Shown here: positions 53,032 to 60,617 of the stretch, in pieces | How positions within the stretch are numbered: position 1 is the stretch's first letter | Layout of the letters: each line of letters starts with the position of its first letter | Origin: Fodinibius sp036381435 | GTDB lineage: Bacteria; Bacteroidota; Rhodothermia; Balneolales; Balneolaceae | Reading direction: 5' to 3' | Assembly: GCA_036381435.1 (NCBI GenBank) | Contig: DASVCW010000013.1 | Location: forward strand, 62,001 to 126,000 | DNA length: 64,000 nucleotides | Notes under the pieces: generated by a model | Told to the model about the DNA's origin: nothing | Database searches by the model: none | The model's input: only the letters and a program-made list of their open reading frames with translations | Made by a program: the position numbers and the translations under genes

Positions 53032-53718
53032 TTAGTCATTTTTTGCTAATAGCTCTACACACTTCTTATTTTTCGTCAAAATGACTAATGTTTCAATGGC
53101 ATTTAATTTTTTAAAGCAAAAAAGGGATAATCTAAAAGAATCCTTCGAATTGAATTTTTTCTTTACACTTTTTCGATGATTGTTAACCGTGTGATGACTT
53201 CGATGCCAGTCTTCGGCAATTTGTTTAGTTGTTTTGCCTCTCCCAATTTCTAACATGACCTTTAATTCAGTTTTTGTTAAAGGCTGGACTAAGTTTTTTT
53301 CAAATAACATCTTCTGTTGTTCAAGATTTTCTTTACTTATAAAGTCTATAATTTTATCACTTAAGAACGTTTTTTCATTTTCCAGTTCTTCTATACACCG
53401 ATAAAGATGATCTGATTTGTCAGTTTTACAAATAAAACCAATCGAATTAGAAGAAAACTTGAAGAGCCAATTTAGCTGCTGCAAGCTGCCCATAAGCGCT
53501 ATATTACATTCCGAATTTCGCAATGATGCCTCCTGATACGGTTCCATATGGGGTAAAGAATCAATATCCACGATAAGTAATGATTTTCCATTTAGGAGAG
53601 GCTTCGTTTGCAGCAATCCATTTTTGTGATCAAGAAATACTTCATATCCCTCATTTTGTAATAAGTGAGATAAAGCTTTTGATACTATAGTTCTGTGATG
53701 ATAAATATGAATATTCAT
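53032..53718 (-). CDS. LuxR-type regulator of the peptide cluster
   Basis: 228 residues. C-terminal LuxR HTH (LTKTELKVMLEIGRGKTTKQ then IAEDWHRSHHTVNNHRKSVK). The N-terminal 120 residues have a receiver-like alternation with SLLIVDIDSLPH but lack the full acidic pocket and the conserved lysine, so phosphorylation is doubtful. As the first gene of the minus-strand run it probably controls the precursor and exporter genes. Confidence 0.8.
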   Translation of the reverse strand: MNIHIYHHRTIVSKALSHLLQNEGYEVFLDHKNGLLQTKPLLNGKSLLIVDIDSLPHMEPYQEASLRNSECNIALMGSLQQLNWLFKFSSNSIGFICKTDKSDHLYRCIEELENEKTFLSDKIIDFISKENLEQQKMLFEKNLVQPLTKTELKVMLEIGRGKTTKQIAEDWHRSHHTVNNHRKSVKKKFNSKDSFRLSLFCFKKLNAIETLVILTKNKKCVELLAKND

Positions 53719-53810
53719 TTCTCTTGTAATTTAGGTTTTGCAGATGATATTTATTGTAAGAGCTGAAAAGCAGCAACCTGTAATAACAAGAGTGGTTGGG
53801 AAGGTATTTG

Positions 53811-53838
53811 TTACATTAGAACTTTTTAATTAATGTAA
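53811..53838. promoter_or_regulatory. 8-bp inverted repeat in the divergent LuxR/MBL gap
   Basis: ttacatta (53811-53818) and taatgtaa (53831-53838) with a 12-base centre in the 257-bp divergent region between the LuxR gene and the rhodanese gene; a second TGCATTAA word follows. Plausible operator for either gene. Confidence 0.35.
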
Positions 53839-53975
53839 AAAATGCATTAATCCGGTAACTTTAGAAGAAACTATTCTCTGAAACTATATCCAGAATCCCG
53901 TATGTTTTCCATGAAATGAACCAAAAATCATCCTATCTTAGCGCTTTAGAGAATAAATAACAGAGTTTAATCTAC

Positions 53976-55394
53976 ATGTACTTCAAACAAATTTTCGAAG
54001 AAAAACTGGCGCAGTATGCCTATCTGATCGGCTGTCAGAAAACGAAGGAAGCTATCATCATTGATCCCATGCGGGATATCGATCGCTATTATGATTTGGC
54101 CAAAAAGGAAAGGCTGAATATTGTTGCCGCCGCCGATACGCACATTCATGCCGATTATTTAACCGGACTTCGCGAGTTTGCCGAGGACGGCGTTCAAATT
54201 TTGGCTTCCGATGAAGGCGGTAAAGACTGGAAGTATGAATGGTTGGCCGGGAGTGATTATAACTACCGGCTGCTGAAAGACGGCGATCAGTTCAATATCG
54301 GCAATATTCAGTTTGAAGCAAGGCACACACCGGGACACACTCCCGAACACCTTAGTTATCTATTGACAGACGGGGCGGGAGCAGATCAACCGATGGGTAT
54401 CCTTTCGGGTGATTTTGTTTTTGTAGGCGATGTGGGCCGTCCCGATTTGCTGGAGTCGGCGGCTGGTGAACAAGGTTCTATGGAGACTTCAGCCAAAGAG
54501 CTTTATCAATCGGTAGAAAAGTTTAAGTCCATGCCTGAGTATTTACAGCTGTGGCCGGGTCACGGGGCGGGCAGTGCCTGCGGAAAAGCGCTGGGCGCGG
54601 TTCCCGAATCAACGGTAGGATATGAGCTGCGGTTTAATCCATCTATCCAAGCCTCCGAAAGCGAGCAGGGTTTTGTGGATTACATTTTAGACGGACAGCC
54701 GGAACCGCCGCTGTATTTCGCGCGAATGAAGGCCGAAAACAGAAGCGGTCCCCCGGTATTGGGAACACTGCCTCAACCCCAAAAAATGGAAGCCGGGGAA
54801 GTAGCTTCACTGGCAAAAAAAGAAGGGAAGACCGTATTAGACACCAGGGATCGGATGAAATTTATGCAGGGGCACATCGAAGGTTCTTTGTTATCACCCT
54901 TCAACAAGCAGTTTAATACCATAGCCGGATCGTATATCCCAAAAGAGGAGACGATTTATTTAGTTATTGATGAGGAAAATGTGGAAGTAGCAGTTCGTGA
55001 TTTGGTTCGAATCGGGCTTGATGATATTGCCGGCTACATCACCCCTGATGAACTGGAAGCGTATCACCAGAAAGAGGACGGGCTGGAGTCTATTGAAACG
55101 ATTAATTTTGAAAAAACGGCAGAGCTGTTAAAGAATGATGAAAACCGCGTGCTGGATGTCCGGCGGATTACTGAATATAATGAGGGACATATTGCCGGAG
55201 CTGAAAATATAGCTCATACACGCTTGGCCGATCGAGCGGATGAGCTGGACAAGAGCAAAACGTGGTTGGTACACTGTAAATCGGGGGGGCGTGCCTCAGT
55301 AGCCGCTGCACTGCTTGACAGCGAAGGCTATAAAGTCAAATACATCAAAGATAAAATCGAGAAGTGGCCGGATAAGGTAAAGGGTGAATCATAG
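53976..55394 (+). CDS. MBL-fold persulfide dioxygenase-like protein with two rhodanese domains
   Basis: 472 residues. Metallo-beta-lactamase domain with metal motif THIHADYLTG, HTPGHTPEH and GDFVFVGDVGRPDL, as in persulfide dioxygenases (ETHE1/BlhA type). Then two rhodanese domains: the first (TVLDTRDRMKFMQGHIEGSL, 265-350) has no active cysteine, the second (NRVLDVRRITEYNEGHIAGA, then HCKSGGRASV) has Cys. It probably oxidises persulfides with O2 and moves sulfur. Its neighbour is a TauE/SafE exporter, often for sulfite or thiosulfate, supporting a sulfur-oxidation pair. Confidence 0.93.
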   Translation: MYFKQIFEEKLAQYAYLIGCQKTKEAIIIDPMRDIDRYYDLAKKERLNIVAAADTHIHADYLTGLREFAEDGVQILASDEGGKDWKYEWLAGSDYNYRLLKDGDQFNIGNIQFEARHTPGHTPEHLSYLLTDGAGADQPMGILSGDFVFVGDVGRPDLLESAAGEQGSMETSAKELYQSVEKFKSMPEYLQLWPGHGAGSACGKALGAVPESTVGYELRFNPSIQASESEQGFVDYILDGQPEPPLYFARMKAENRSGPPVLGTLPQPQKMEAGEVASLAKKEGKTVLDTRDRMKFMQGHIEGSLLSPFNKQFNTIAGSYIPKEETIYLVIDEENVEVAVRDLVRIGLDDIAGYITPDELEAYHQKEDGLESIETINFEKTAELLKNDENRVLDVRRITEYNEGHIAGAENIAHTRLADRADELDKSKTWLVHCKSGGRASVAAALLDSEGYKVKYIKDKIEKWPDKVKGES

Positions 55395-55453
55395 ATTTTT
55401 GAATTGCTCAGAAATGAAATCTCCCTGGCCCCCTTTGTAAAGGGGGAATTTTC

Positions 55454-55514
55454 CTACTCACTACTCACTACTCACTACTCACTACTCACTACTCACTACT
55501 CACTACTCACTACT
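55454..55514 (+). repeat. heptanucleotide tandem repeat (CTACTCA) x 8, immediately before a start codon
   Basis: Eight exact copies of ctactca (55454-55509) plus a partial ninth. The TauE gene ATG is at 55520, so the repeat takes up the region where a ribosome-binding site would lie and no purine-rich site is present. Slippage would change spacing in steps of 7 bp. Confidence 0.95.
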
Positions 55515-55519
55515 AAAAC

Positions 55520-56272
55520 ATGGTCTGGGCCTGGATTGGAGCTTTATTTATTGGAATTACCTTGGGATTGCTAGGTTCGGGCGGTTCCATTCTCACCGTT
55601 CCTATGCTCATCTATATAGTAGGGGAACCTGAAAAAATAGCTATTGCTGAATCTCTGGGCATTGTTTGTGCCATTAGCTTTTTTGGGTTTTTGCCTTCCG
55701 CCATTAACCGAAAAGTGCACTGGCGAAGCATTTTATATTTTGGCGTTCCCGGTATGGCAGCAACTTACGGCGGAGCCTTCGTGGCAAAATTCGTATCGGG
55801 AAAATTCCAGCTAATGATTTTTGCCGTCATCATGCTGTTAGCTGCCGTAATGATGTTTCAGGATAAAAGCCATGACGTGAATAAGGATTCCCATCATCAT
55901 GAAAAATGGAAATTAATTCTTGAAGGATTATTGGTAGGGTTAATTACGGGATTCGTAGGCATTGGCGGGGGATTTATTATTGTGCCTGCCCTTGTTTTGC
56001 TAAGCGGATTGCCTATTCACCTGGCCGTTGGAACCAGCCTGGGTATTATTTCAATGAACAGTTTTATAGGCTTTTTTAAATATATGGATGTGCTGGCAGA
56101 AATGAACTTATCCATCAACTGGCCATTGGTTGCCCTGTTTTCTGTAATAGGAATATCAGGCAGTTTTATTGGAAAAAGAGCTGGTGATTTCATTCCACGG
56201 CAACGCTTAAAGAAAGGCTTTGCCGTTTTTCTGGTAGTTATGAGCGTATGTATCGTCTGGATTAATTCCTGA
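55520..56272 (+). CDS. sulfite exporter TauE/SafE family permease
   Basis: 250 residues with about eight membrane helices in two repeats (GITLGLLGSGGSILTVPMLI near the start; GLITGFVGIGGGFIIVPALV in the second half, the two GxGG duplicate signatures). Family members export sulfite, sulfoacetate or related anions; adjacency to the rhodanese/MBL gene suggests sulfite or thiosulfate. The heptamer repeat just upstream may tune expression. A GTP-free, H+-coupled transporter by family. Confidence 0.9.
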   Translation: MVWAWIGALFIGITLGLLGSGGSILTVPMLIYIVGEPEKIAIAESLGIVCAISFFGFLPSAINRKVHWRSILYFGVPGMAATYGGAFVAKFVSGKFQLMIFAVIMLLAAVMMFQDKSHDVNKDSHHHEKWKLILEGLLVGLITGFVGIGGGFIIVPALVLLSGLPIHLAVGTSLGIISMNSFIGFFKYMDVLAEMNLSINWPLVALFSVIGISGSFIGKRAGDFIPRQRLKKGFAVFLVVMSVCIVWINS

Positions 56273-56276
56273 TTTG

Positions 56277-56498
56277 TTAAACTTCCCGGCCATCAGGATT
56301 ATTATTCTGCAAAAACTCACGGGTGATTTTTTGAGTTTGCTCGGCTCCCATATACTTTTCAAGATCGTAAAGAGTGACGTGTTTTTTGCCATCATGAAAT
56401 GAATAGGTCAGATGTCCGTCTTCGATCTCTTTTTCCACTTCAGCGGGTTCCATGTCCAACATATTGCCAATTTCTTTGAGAGAAAACATAGAGCGCAT
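56277..56498 (-). CDS. small MerR/excisionase-type HTH protein, 73 aa
   Basis: MFSLKEIGNMLDMEPAEVEK, then EIEDGHLTYSFHDGKKHVTL and DLEKYMGAEQTQ: one winged HTH of the excisionase/MerR-like kind that reads a palindrome, with no sensor domain. Start could be either M at codon 1 or 4. Convergent with the permease; four bases separate the stops. Confidence 0.7.
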   Translation of the reverse strand: MRSMFSLKEIGNMLDMEPAEVEKEIEDGHLTYSFHDGKKHVTLYDLEKYMGAEQTQKITREFLQNNNPDGREV

Positions 56499-56621
56499 TG
56501 TACTACTTCTTTTAAAGTTATCTTTATAGTGAATAGAATTTTATTGAGCTTAAAATAAAAAAAATCAGTCTTTTTATTAACTCAATACAAATTGTTAAAA
56601 AGAATTAATGGCTGGTAAATA

Positions 56622-57200
56622 TTAAGCCGGTTTTTTAACCTCCTGGTGGCGAAAACATGAAGTCAGGTGGTCGTTTATAAGCCCTGTCGCCTGCAAATGA
56701 GCATAAATAATGGTGCTTCCGATAAATTTAAATCCACGTTTTTTCAGCTCTTTGGAAAGCCGGTCAGAAAGTTCAGTTGTTGCAGGTACCTCATCATTTT
56801 CTGTCCATTCATTTTGAATTGGTTTCCCATCAACAAACGACCAGATATAATCGGCGAAAGTGCCAAATTCTTCCTGAATTTTAATAAAACGCTGAGCATT
56901 ATTTACAGCTGAACGAATTTTCAGTTCATTTCGGATGATGGCCGAGTTTTGTAACAGTTCCTGTATTTTTTGCTCATCAAAACGAGCTACTTTTTCTACA
57001 TCAAATCCGGCAAAAGCATCCCGGTAGCCTTCGCGTCTTTTTAAAATGGTACTCCAGCTCAACCCCGCCTGGGCACTTTCCAGAGTCAGGAATTCAAATT
57101 GTTTTTGATCATCATATACCGGCACGCCCCACTCTTCATCATGGTAACGCACATACTGATCAAAAGTATTTTCACACCAGGTACATCGTTGTAGTGCCAT
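56622..57200 (-). CDS. tag: DNA-3-methyladenine glycosylase I
   Basis: 192 residues. N-terminal RCTWCENTFDQYVRYHDEEWGVP contains the zinc cysteine/histidine and tyrosine typical of Tag; C-terminal DHLTSCFRH supplies the other zinc ligands. The ETHA-like segment TLESAQAGLSWSTILKRREGYR follows. It excises 3-methyladenine from alkylated DNA. It is followed by a uracil glycosylase on the same strand. Confidence 0.95.
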   Translation of the reverse strand: MALQRCTWCENTFDQYVRYHDEEWGVPVYDDQKQFEFLTLESAQAGLSWSTILKRREGYRDAFAGFDVEKVARFDEQKIQELLQNSAIIRNELKIRSAVNNAQRFIKIQEEFGTFADYIWSFVDGKPIQNEWTENDEVPATTELSDRLSKELKKRGFKFIGSTIIYAHLQATGLINDHLTSCFRHQEVKKPA

Positions 57201-57219
57201 TTTTTTGACCCATTTCTAT

Positions 57220-57298
57220 TATTACACTGAGGTTCACGGAGTATGCACAGAGGTACGCAGAGAAATTCTGTGTCTTCTCTGAGAGACTCAGTGTAATA
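57220..57298. repeat. TATTACACTGAG inverted-end repeat
   Basis: tattacactgag (57220-57231) and ctcagtgtaata (57287-57298) are exact inverted repeats. The middle contains CACAGAGG/TACGCAGAG words also seen near 58080-58115 and 60560-60600. A small dispersed repeat between tag and the uracil glycosylase gene. Confidence 0.65.
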
Positions 57299-57367
57299 CC
57301 GTCAACATTTAAAGACAGAACTAAAAAACATAATTCAACTTCAATATTCAACTCCAACTTCCAGCCT

Positions 57368-58057
57368 CTAATCTCCGGCTTCCATTATGTTTTTCATCTG
57401 CCGGCGAAATTTGGGGGCGCCTCCATTGGCGGGGTGACGCACGGGAATGTGTGAAATGCCGAATGCATTGAGGCTTTGCTCACATTTTCGTCCTACCGCA
57501 ATAATTTTGCTACCGGGATACAGATCTAAAAATGCCTGAAGGGCAGGGTAACCTTTTTCGAGTTCAGTATCGGTTGGAGTTCGATTGCTAAGCATTCCCG
57601 CAGAGTAGTCATACGGATGCCAGGGCAGGGCATTCCACAACACAGTTTCGTACGGGTTGATGTTCAGTTGATACAGTGCCTTCCACATAATGGTTGCAGT
57701 GGGTTCCGACATTCCTTTTTTATTTACTTCAACCTTGCTGGTTCGTTGAAATTTGATAGAAGCAAAAGCACCGTCAGCCGGAATACCATGAACGGCTTTA
57801 TGATGTCCCAGCAAAATGCGTTCAGAAGTCATGGCGATGCCGGTGAAATGTCCGCCCTGATAACCGAGAGCCTCAGCAATAAACAAGTATTTTGCCTTTT
57901 CAAGCCGCTCATGCAAATACATTTTCAGATGCTTTCGGCGCAGTTCGGGTGCATTTTTCGAAATATCATGTTTCTCATCCCGTTGGAACCAGGGATTGAA
58001 AAATGTGCCTTTAGGCGTATTTTCTAGAAGGTTGAAAAGGGAATCTAATTTATTCAT
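57368..58057 (-). CDS. uracil-DNA glycosylase superfamily protein
   Basis: 229 residues from the ATG at 58057. UDG-fold features: an ALGYQGGHFTGIAMTSE-type motif 1 region, LWNALPWHPYD, IIAVGRKCEQSLNAFG, and the C-terminal H motif PVRHPANGGAPKFR. The catalytic loop differs from classical Ung, as in several divergent UDG families. Cuts uracil or another damaged base in DNA. Likely transcribed with tag, 168 bp away. Confidence 0.85.
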   Translation of the reverse strand: MNKLDSLFNLLENTPKGTFFNPWFQRDEKHDISKNAPELRRKHLKMYLHERLEKAKYLFIAEALGYQGGHFTGIAMTSERILLGHHKAVHGIPADGAFASIKFQRTSKVEVNKKGMSEPTATIMWKALYQLNINPYETVLWNALPWHPYDYSAGMLSNRTPTDTELEKGYPALQAFLDLYPGSKIIAVGRKCEQSLNAFGISHIPVRHPANGGAPKFRRQMKNIMEAGD

Positions 58058-58396
58058 TAAGGACAAAATGTTTTCTCGGTGGTTCTCTGTGCCTTCTTTG
58101 TGTAGCTCAGTGCAATATGGAGTGTTTCAAAGCCAGTCAAATATAGCAGTTCAAAATCCTTTAGCTTGTGGGGAATATAGCAGTTAGAATTCACCATTAA
58201 AAAACTATCAATCCATTTTTGCCGTTGTCCCAAAAAACAACTATTGTTGACCTGCCTTTTTCCGGAGACGTCTTCATCAAGCCATAATTGTTTTTTAACC
58301 CATTTTTTAAATAAAGAGCATCAATTTTACGGTTTTTCCTGAGATTTTTATGAAAAGCTCGTATTTTATAAAACTGTTTAAACCAGATTTTTTATT
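58058..58396. other. 339-bp divergent gap without a gene
   Basis: AT-rich intergenic sequence upstream of ilvE and of the UDG gene. Contains one partial CAGAGG-type repeat (58080-58115). No clear promoter -33/-7 pair or riboswitch that I can support. Confidence 0.5.
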
Positions 58397-59467
58397 ATGA
58401 CTACAGAAACTGCCTTCAACATTAGCAAAACTTCAAACAGTCGAATTGATCAGGTTGATCTGGATAAACCTGGATTTGGCCGCGTTTTTTCCGACCATAT
58501 GCTGGAAGTAAAATACAGTAACGGGCAGTGGCATCAAGCCGAAATTAAGCCTTATGGGCCCATCGAAATTGAGCCCAGCCTCAATACATTACACTATGCC
58601 CAGTCGGTATTTGAAGGAACCAAAGCCTATTATGTAGACTCAGAAACGATTAATGTATTTCGTCTGGATAAAAATTATGAGCGCATGGCTCGTTCTTGCG
58701 AGCGAATGTGCATTCCTGTGATGGAAGAAGATGTTTTTGTAGAAGGCATTAAAACATTAGTACAACTCGACCATCAATGGGTACCGGAAAAAGAGGGAAA
58801 CACTTTATACATCAGGCCCTTTGCCTGTGCTTTTGATCCTATTATTGCGGCGCGTGTGTCCGATACGTACCGTTTTTATGTGATCACTTCTCCTGCGGGC
58901 GCTTATTACGACAGGCCGGTTAAGCTTGTCACCTCCCAAAACTTTGTGAGAGCCGTAAAAGGTGGTGTGGGTGAAGCAAAAACGGCGGGAAATTATGCCG
59001 CCAGTTTGTATCCCGCTCAAAAAGCAAAAGAAAAAGGATTTGATCAAGTGCTCTGGCTGGATGGCAGGGAGCATAAGTATGTAGAAGAAGTGGGCACTAT
59101 GAACATCTTTTTTGTGATTGACGGCACGCTCATTACTCCTGAACTGCATGGAACCATTTTATCAGGTATTACCCGTGATTCGATTATCCGGTTAGCCCAA
59201 CACCTGAACATGCCGGTAGAAGAACGTCGAATAAGTATTGATGAGGTGATGCAGGCAGGGGATGACGGAATCCTGGATGAAGCCTTTGGCGCGGGGACGG
59301 CCGCGGTAATTTCACCCATAAAAGAGATTAGCCATGACGGAGCATCTGTTCAAATTCATGAAAATAAACGGGGTCCCATTGGACAAAAAATGTATGACAC
59401 TATCACCGACATTCAGCGCGGAAAAATTGACGACCCCTTCGGCTGGACGCATCCGGTTAAATTTTAA
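58397..59467 (+). CDS. ilvE: branched-chain amino acid aminotransferase
   Basis: 356 residues, fold-type IV PLP transaminase. PLP lysine in GGVGEAKTAGNYAASLYPAQ, catalytic arrangement with EEVGTMNIFF and GITRDSIIRL, and TSPAGAYYDRP. It interconverts branched-chain 2-oxo acids and Leu/Ile/Val; length and motifs match the BCAT group II. Promoter region is the AT-rich 339-bp gap. Confidence 0.95.
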   Translation: MTTETAFNISKTSNSRIDQVDLDKPGFGRVFSDHMLEVKYSNGQWHQAEIKPYGPIEIEPSLNTLHYAQSVFEGTKAYYVDSETINVFRLDKNYERMARSCERMCIPVMEEDVFVEGIKTLVQLDHQWVPEKEGNTLYIRPFACAFDPIIAARVSDTYRFYVITSPAGAYYDRPVKLVTSQNFVRAVKGGVGEAKTAGNYAASLYPAQKAKEKGFDQVLWLDGREHKYVEEVGTMNIFFVIDGTLITPELHGTILSGITRDSIIRLAQHLNMPVEERRISIDEVMQAGDDGILDEAFGAGTAAVISPIKEISHDGASVQIHENKRGPIGQKMYDTITDIQRGKIDDPFGWTHPVKF

Positions 59468-59515
59468 GTGCTTAATGTTGAATGTTGAATTCAATTAAAT
59501 CCGAAGCACGAATGA

Positions 59516-59565
59516 TAAAAATCCGAAATGAGGAGGATGTTTTGAATTTTGGTCATTCGGATTTT
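59516..59565. terminator. possible hairpin between ilvE and the dehydrogenase gene
   Basis: aaaatccgaa and ttcggatttt arms (59517-59530 and 59553-59565) with a 20-base loop, T-run on the plus side. Could terminate ilvE and the convergent minus gene, or be a repeat. Confidence 0.45.
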
Positions 59566-59578
59566 GAATTTCCTCTAT

Positions 59579-60508
59579 TCAATATTCCTTCCAGCGGTCA
59601 ACTTTATGAAGCAATTCCATCCCTGAAAGCGCCCGCTTATAATTGTCAATAATTTGCGGCACGGCTTCTTCGGGTGGGGTGATACTGGCAATGTGCGGGG
59701 TGATGATGACATTAGAGCGATTCCAGAATGGATGCCGTTCAGGCAGGGGTTCTTCGGAGAAAACATCAAGCCAGGCACCATCAAGAATGTTGCTGTCAAG
59801 AGCATAGATGAGGTCTTCATCCACAAGGTGTTCGCCGCGGGCTGCATTGATAATCCAGGCAGGCTGCTTCAGTTGCTTGAAGAGATCTAGATTCAGAATT
59901 CCCTCGGTTTCTGAAGTCAATGGCAGCAGGCAGATTAGTATCTGTGTACGATTAAGAAAAGGTACAAGTTCTTCAGCACCGGAAAAAACATGGACATCAT
60001 CCATCTGTTTTTTCGATCGTGCCCATCCTGAAACCTGATAGCCCATTTGTGCCAGCTGCCGGGCTGCCGGTTTGCCCAGTTCACCCAATCCCATTATCCC
60101 TACATTTAAATCTTTAGCTAAAGGATGATTATGAACCTGCCACTTTCCCCTGTCTTTCTGGCGAATATACTGCACAAAATTGCGCTGAATATTCAGCACT
60201 GCCGCCAGTACATATTCTTTCATCTGCTGAACGAGTGATGGAGAAACTACCCGGCAAATTTCTACCGGGTGAGGCAGTGATTCATCCGAAAGCAAATGGT
60301 CAACGCCCGCTCCAAGCGAAGAAACCGCCTTTAAATTGGGGTACTGATCGAGCACATGCCCGGGATGATTCCAGCAGACCGCAAACTGCACCTGTTCTTT
60401 CTTTTGTACATCCGGCCAGATATCCACTTCCACATTGGAATCAACCTTTTTGATGGCTTCCTTCCAGGATGACATATTTCTTTTAGGAGCAATAAATAGC
60501 AGCGACAT
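59579..60508 (-). CDS. D-2-hydroxyacid dehydrogenase, glyoxylate/hydroxypyruvate reductase A-like
   Basis: 309 residues. NAD(P) motif GIMGLGELGKPAARQLAQMG; catalytic residues R in NAARGEHLV, E in EEPLPERHPFW and H in TPHIASIT. Resembles GhrA (reduces glyoxylate and hydroxypyruvate). Next to threonine synthase on the same strand, without a shared operon being evident. Confidence 0.88.
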   Translation of the reverse strand: MSLLFIAPKRNMSSWKEAIKKVDSNVEVDIWPDVQKKEQVQFAVCWNHPGHVLDQYPNLKAVSSLGAGVDHLLSDESLPHPVEICRVVSPSLVQQMKEYVLAAVLNIQRNFVQYIRQKDRGKWQVHNHPLAKDLNVGIMGLGELGKPAARQLAQMGYQVSGWARSKKQMDDVHVFSGAEELVPFLNRTQILICLLPLTSETEGILNLDLFKQLKQPAWIINAARGEHLVDEDLIYALDSNILDGAWLDVFSEEPLPERHPFWNRSNVIITPHIASITPPEEAVPQIIDNYKRALSGMELLHKVDRWKEY

Positions 60509-60617
60509 AACTGTATTAAGTAGTGATCAGGCTTAGCTATAAAAAAATCTGCATAAAATTCCTCTGTGGCTTTCCGTGCCTTCTTTTGTCTAACTCCGTG
60601 AAAAAGTGCCGGCTTGT

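Noticed and set aside
55454..55514. CRISPR-like appearance of the heptamer repeat
   Set aside because: Units are 7 bp with no spacers, so it is a simple tandem repeat.
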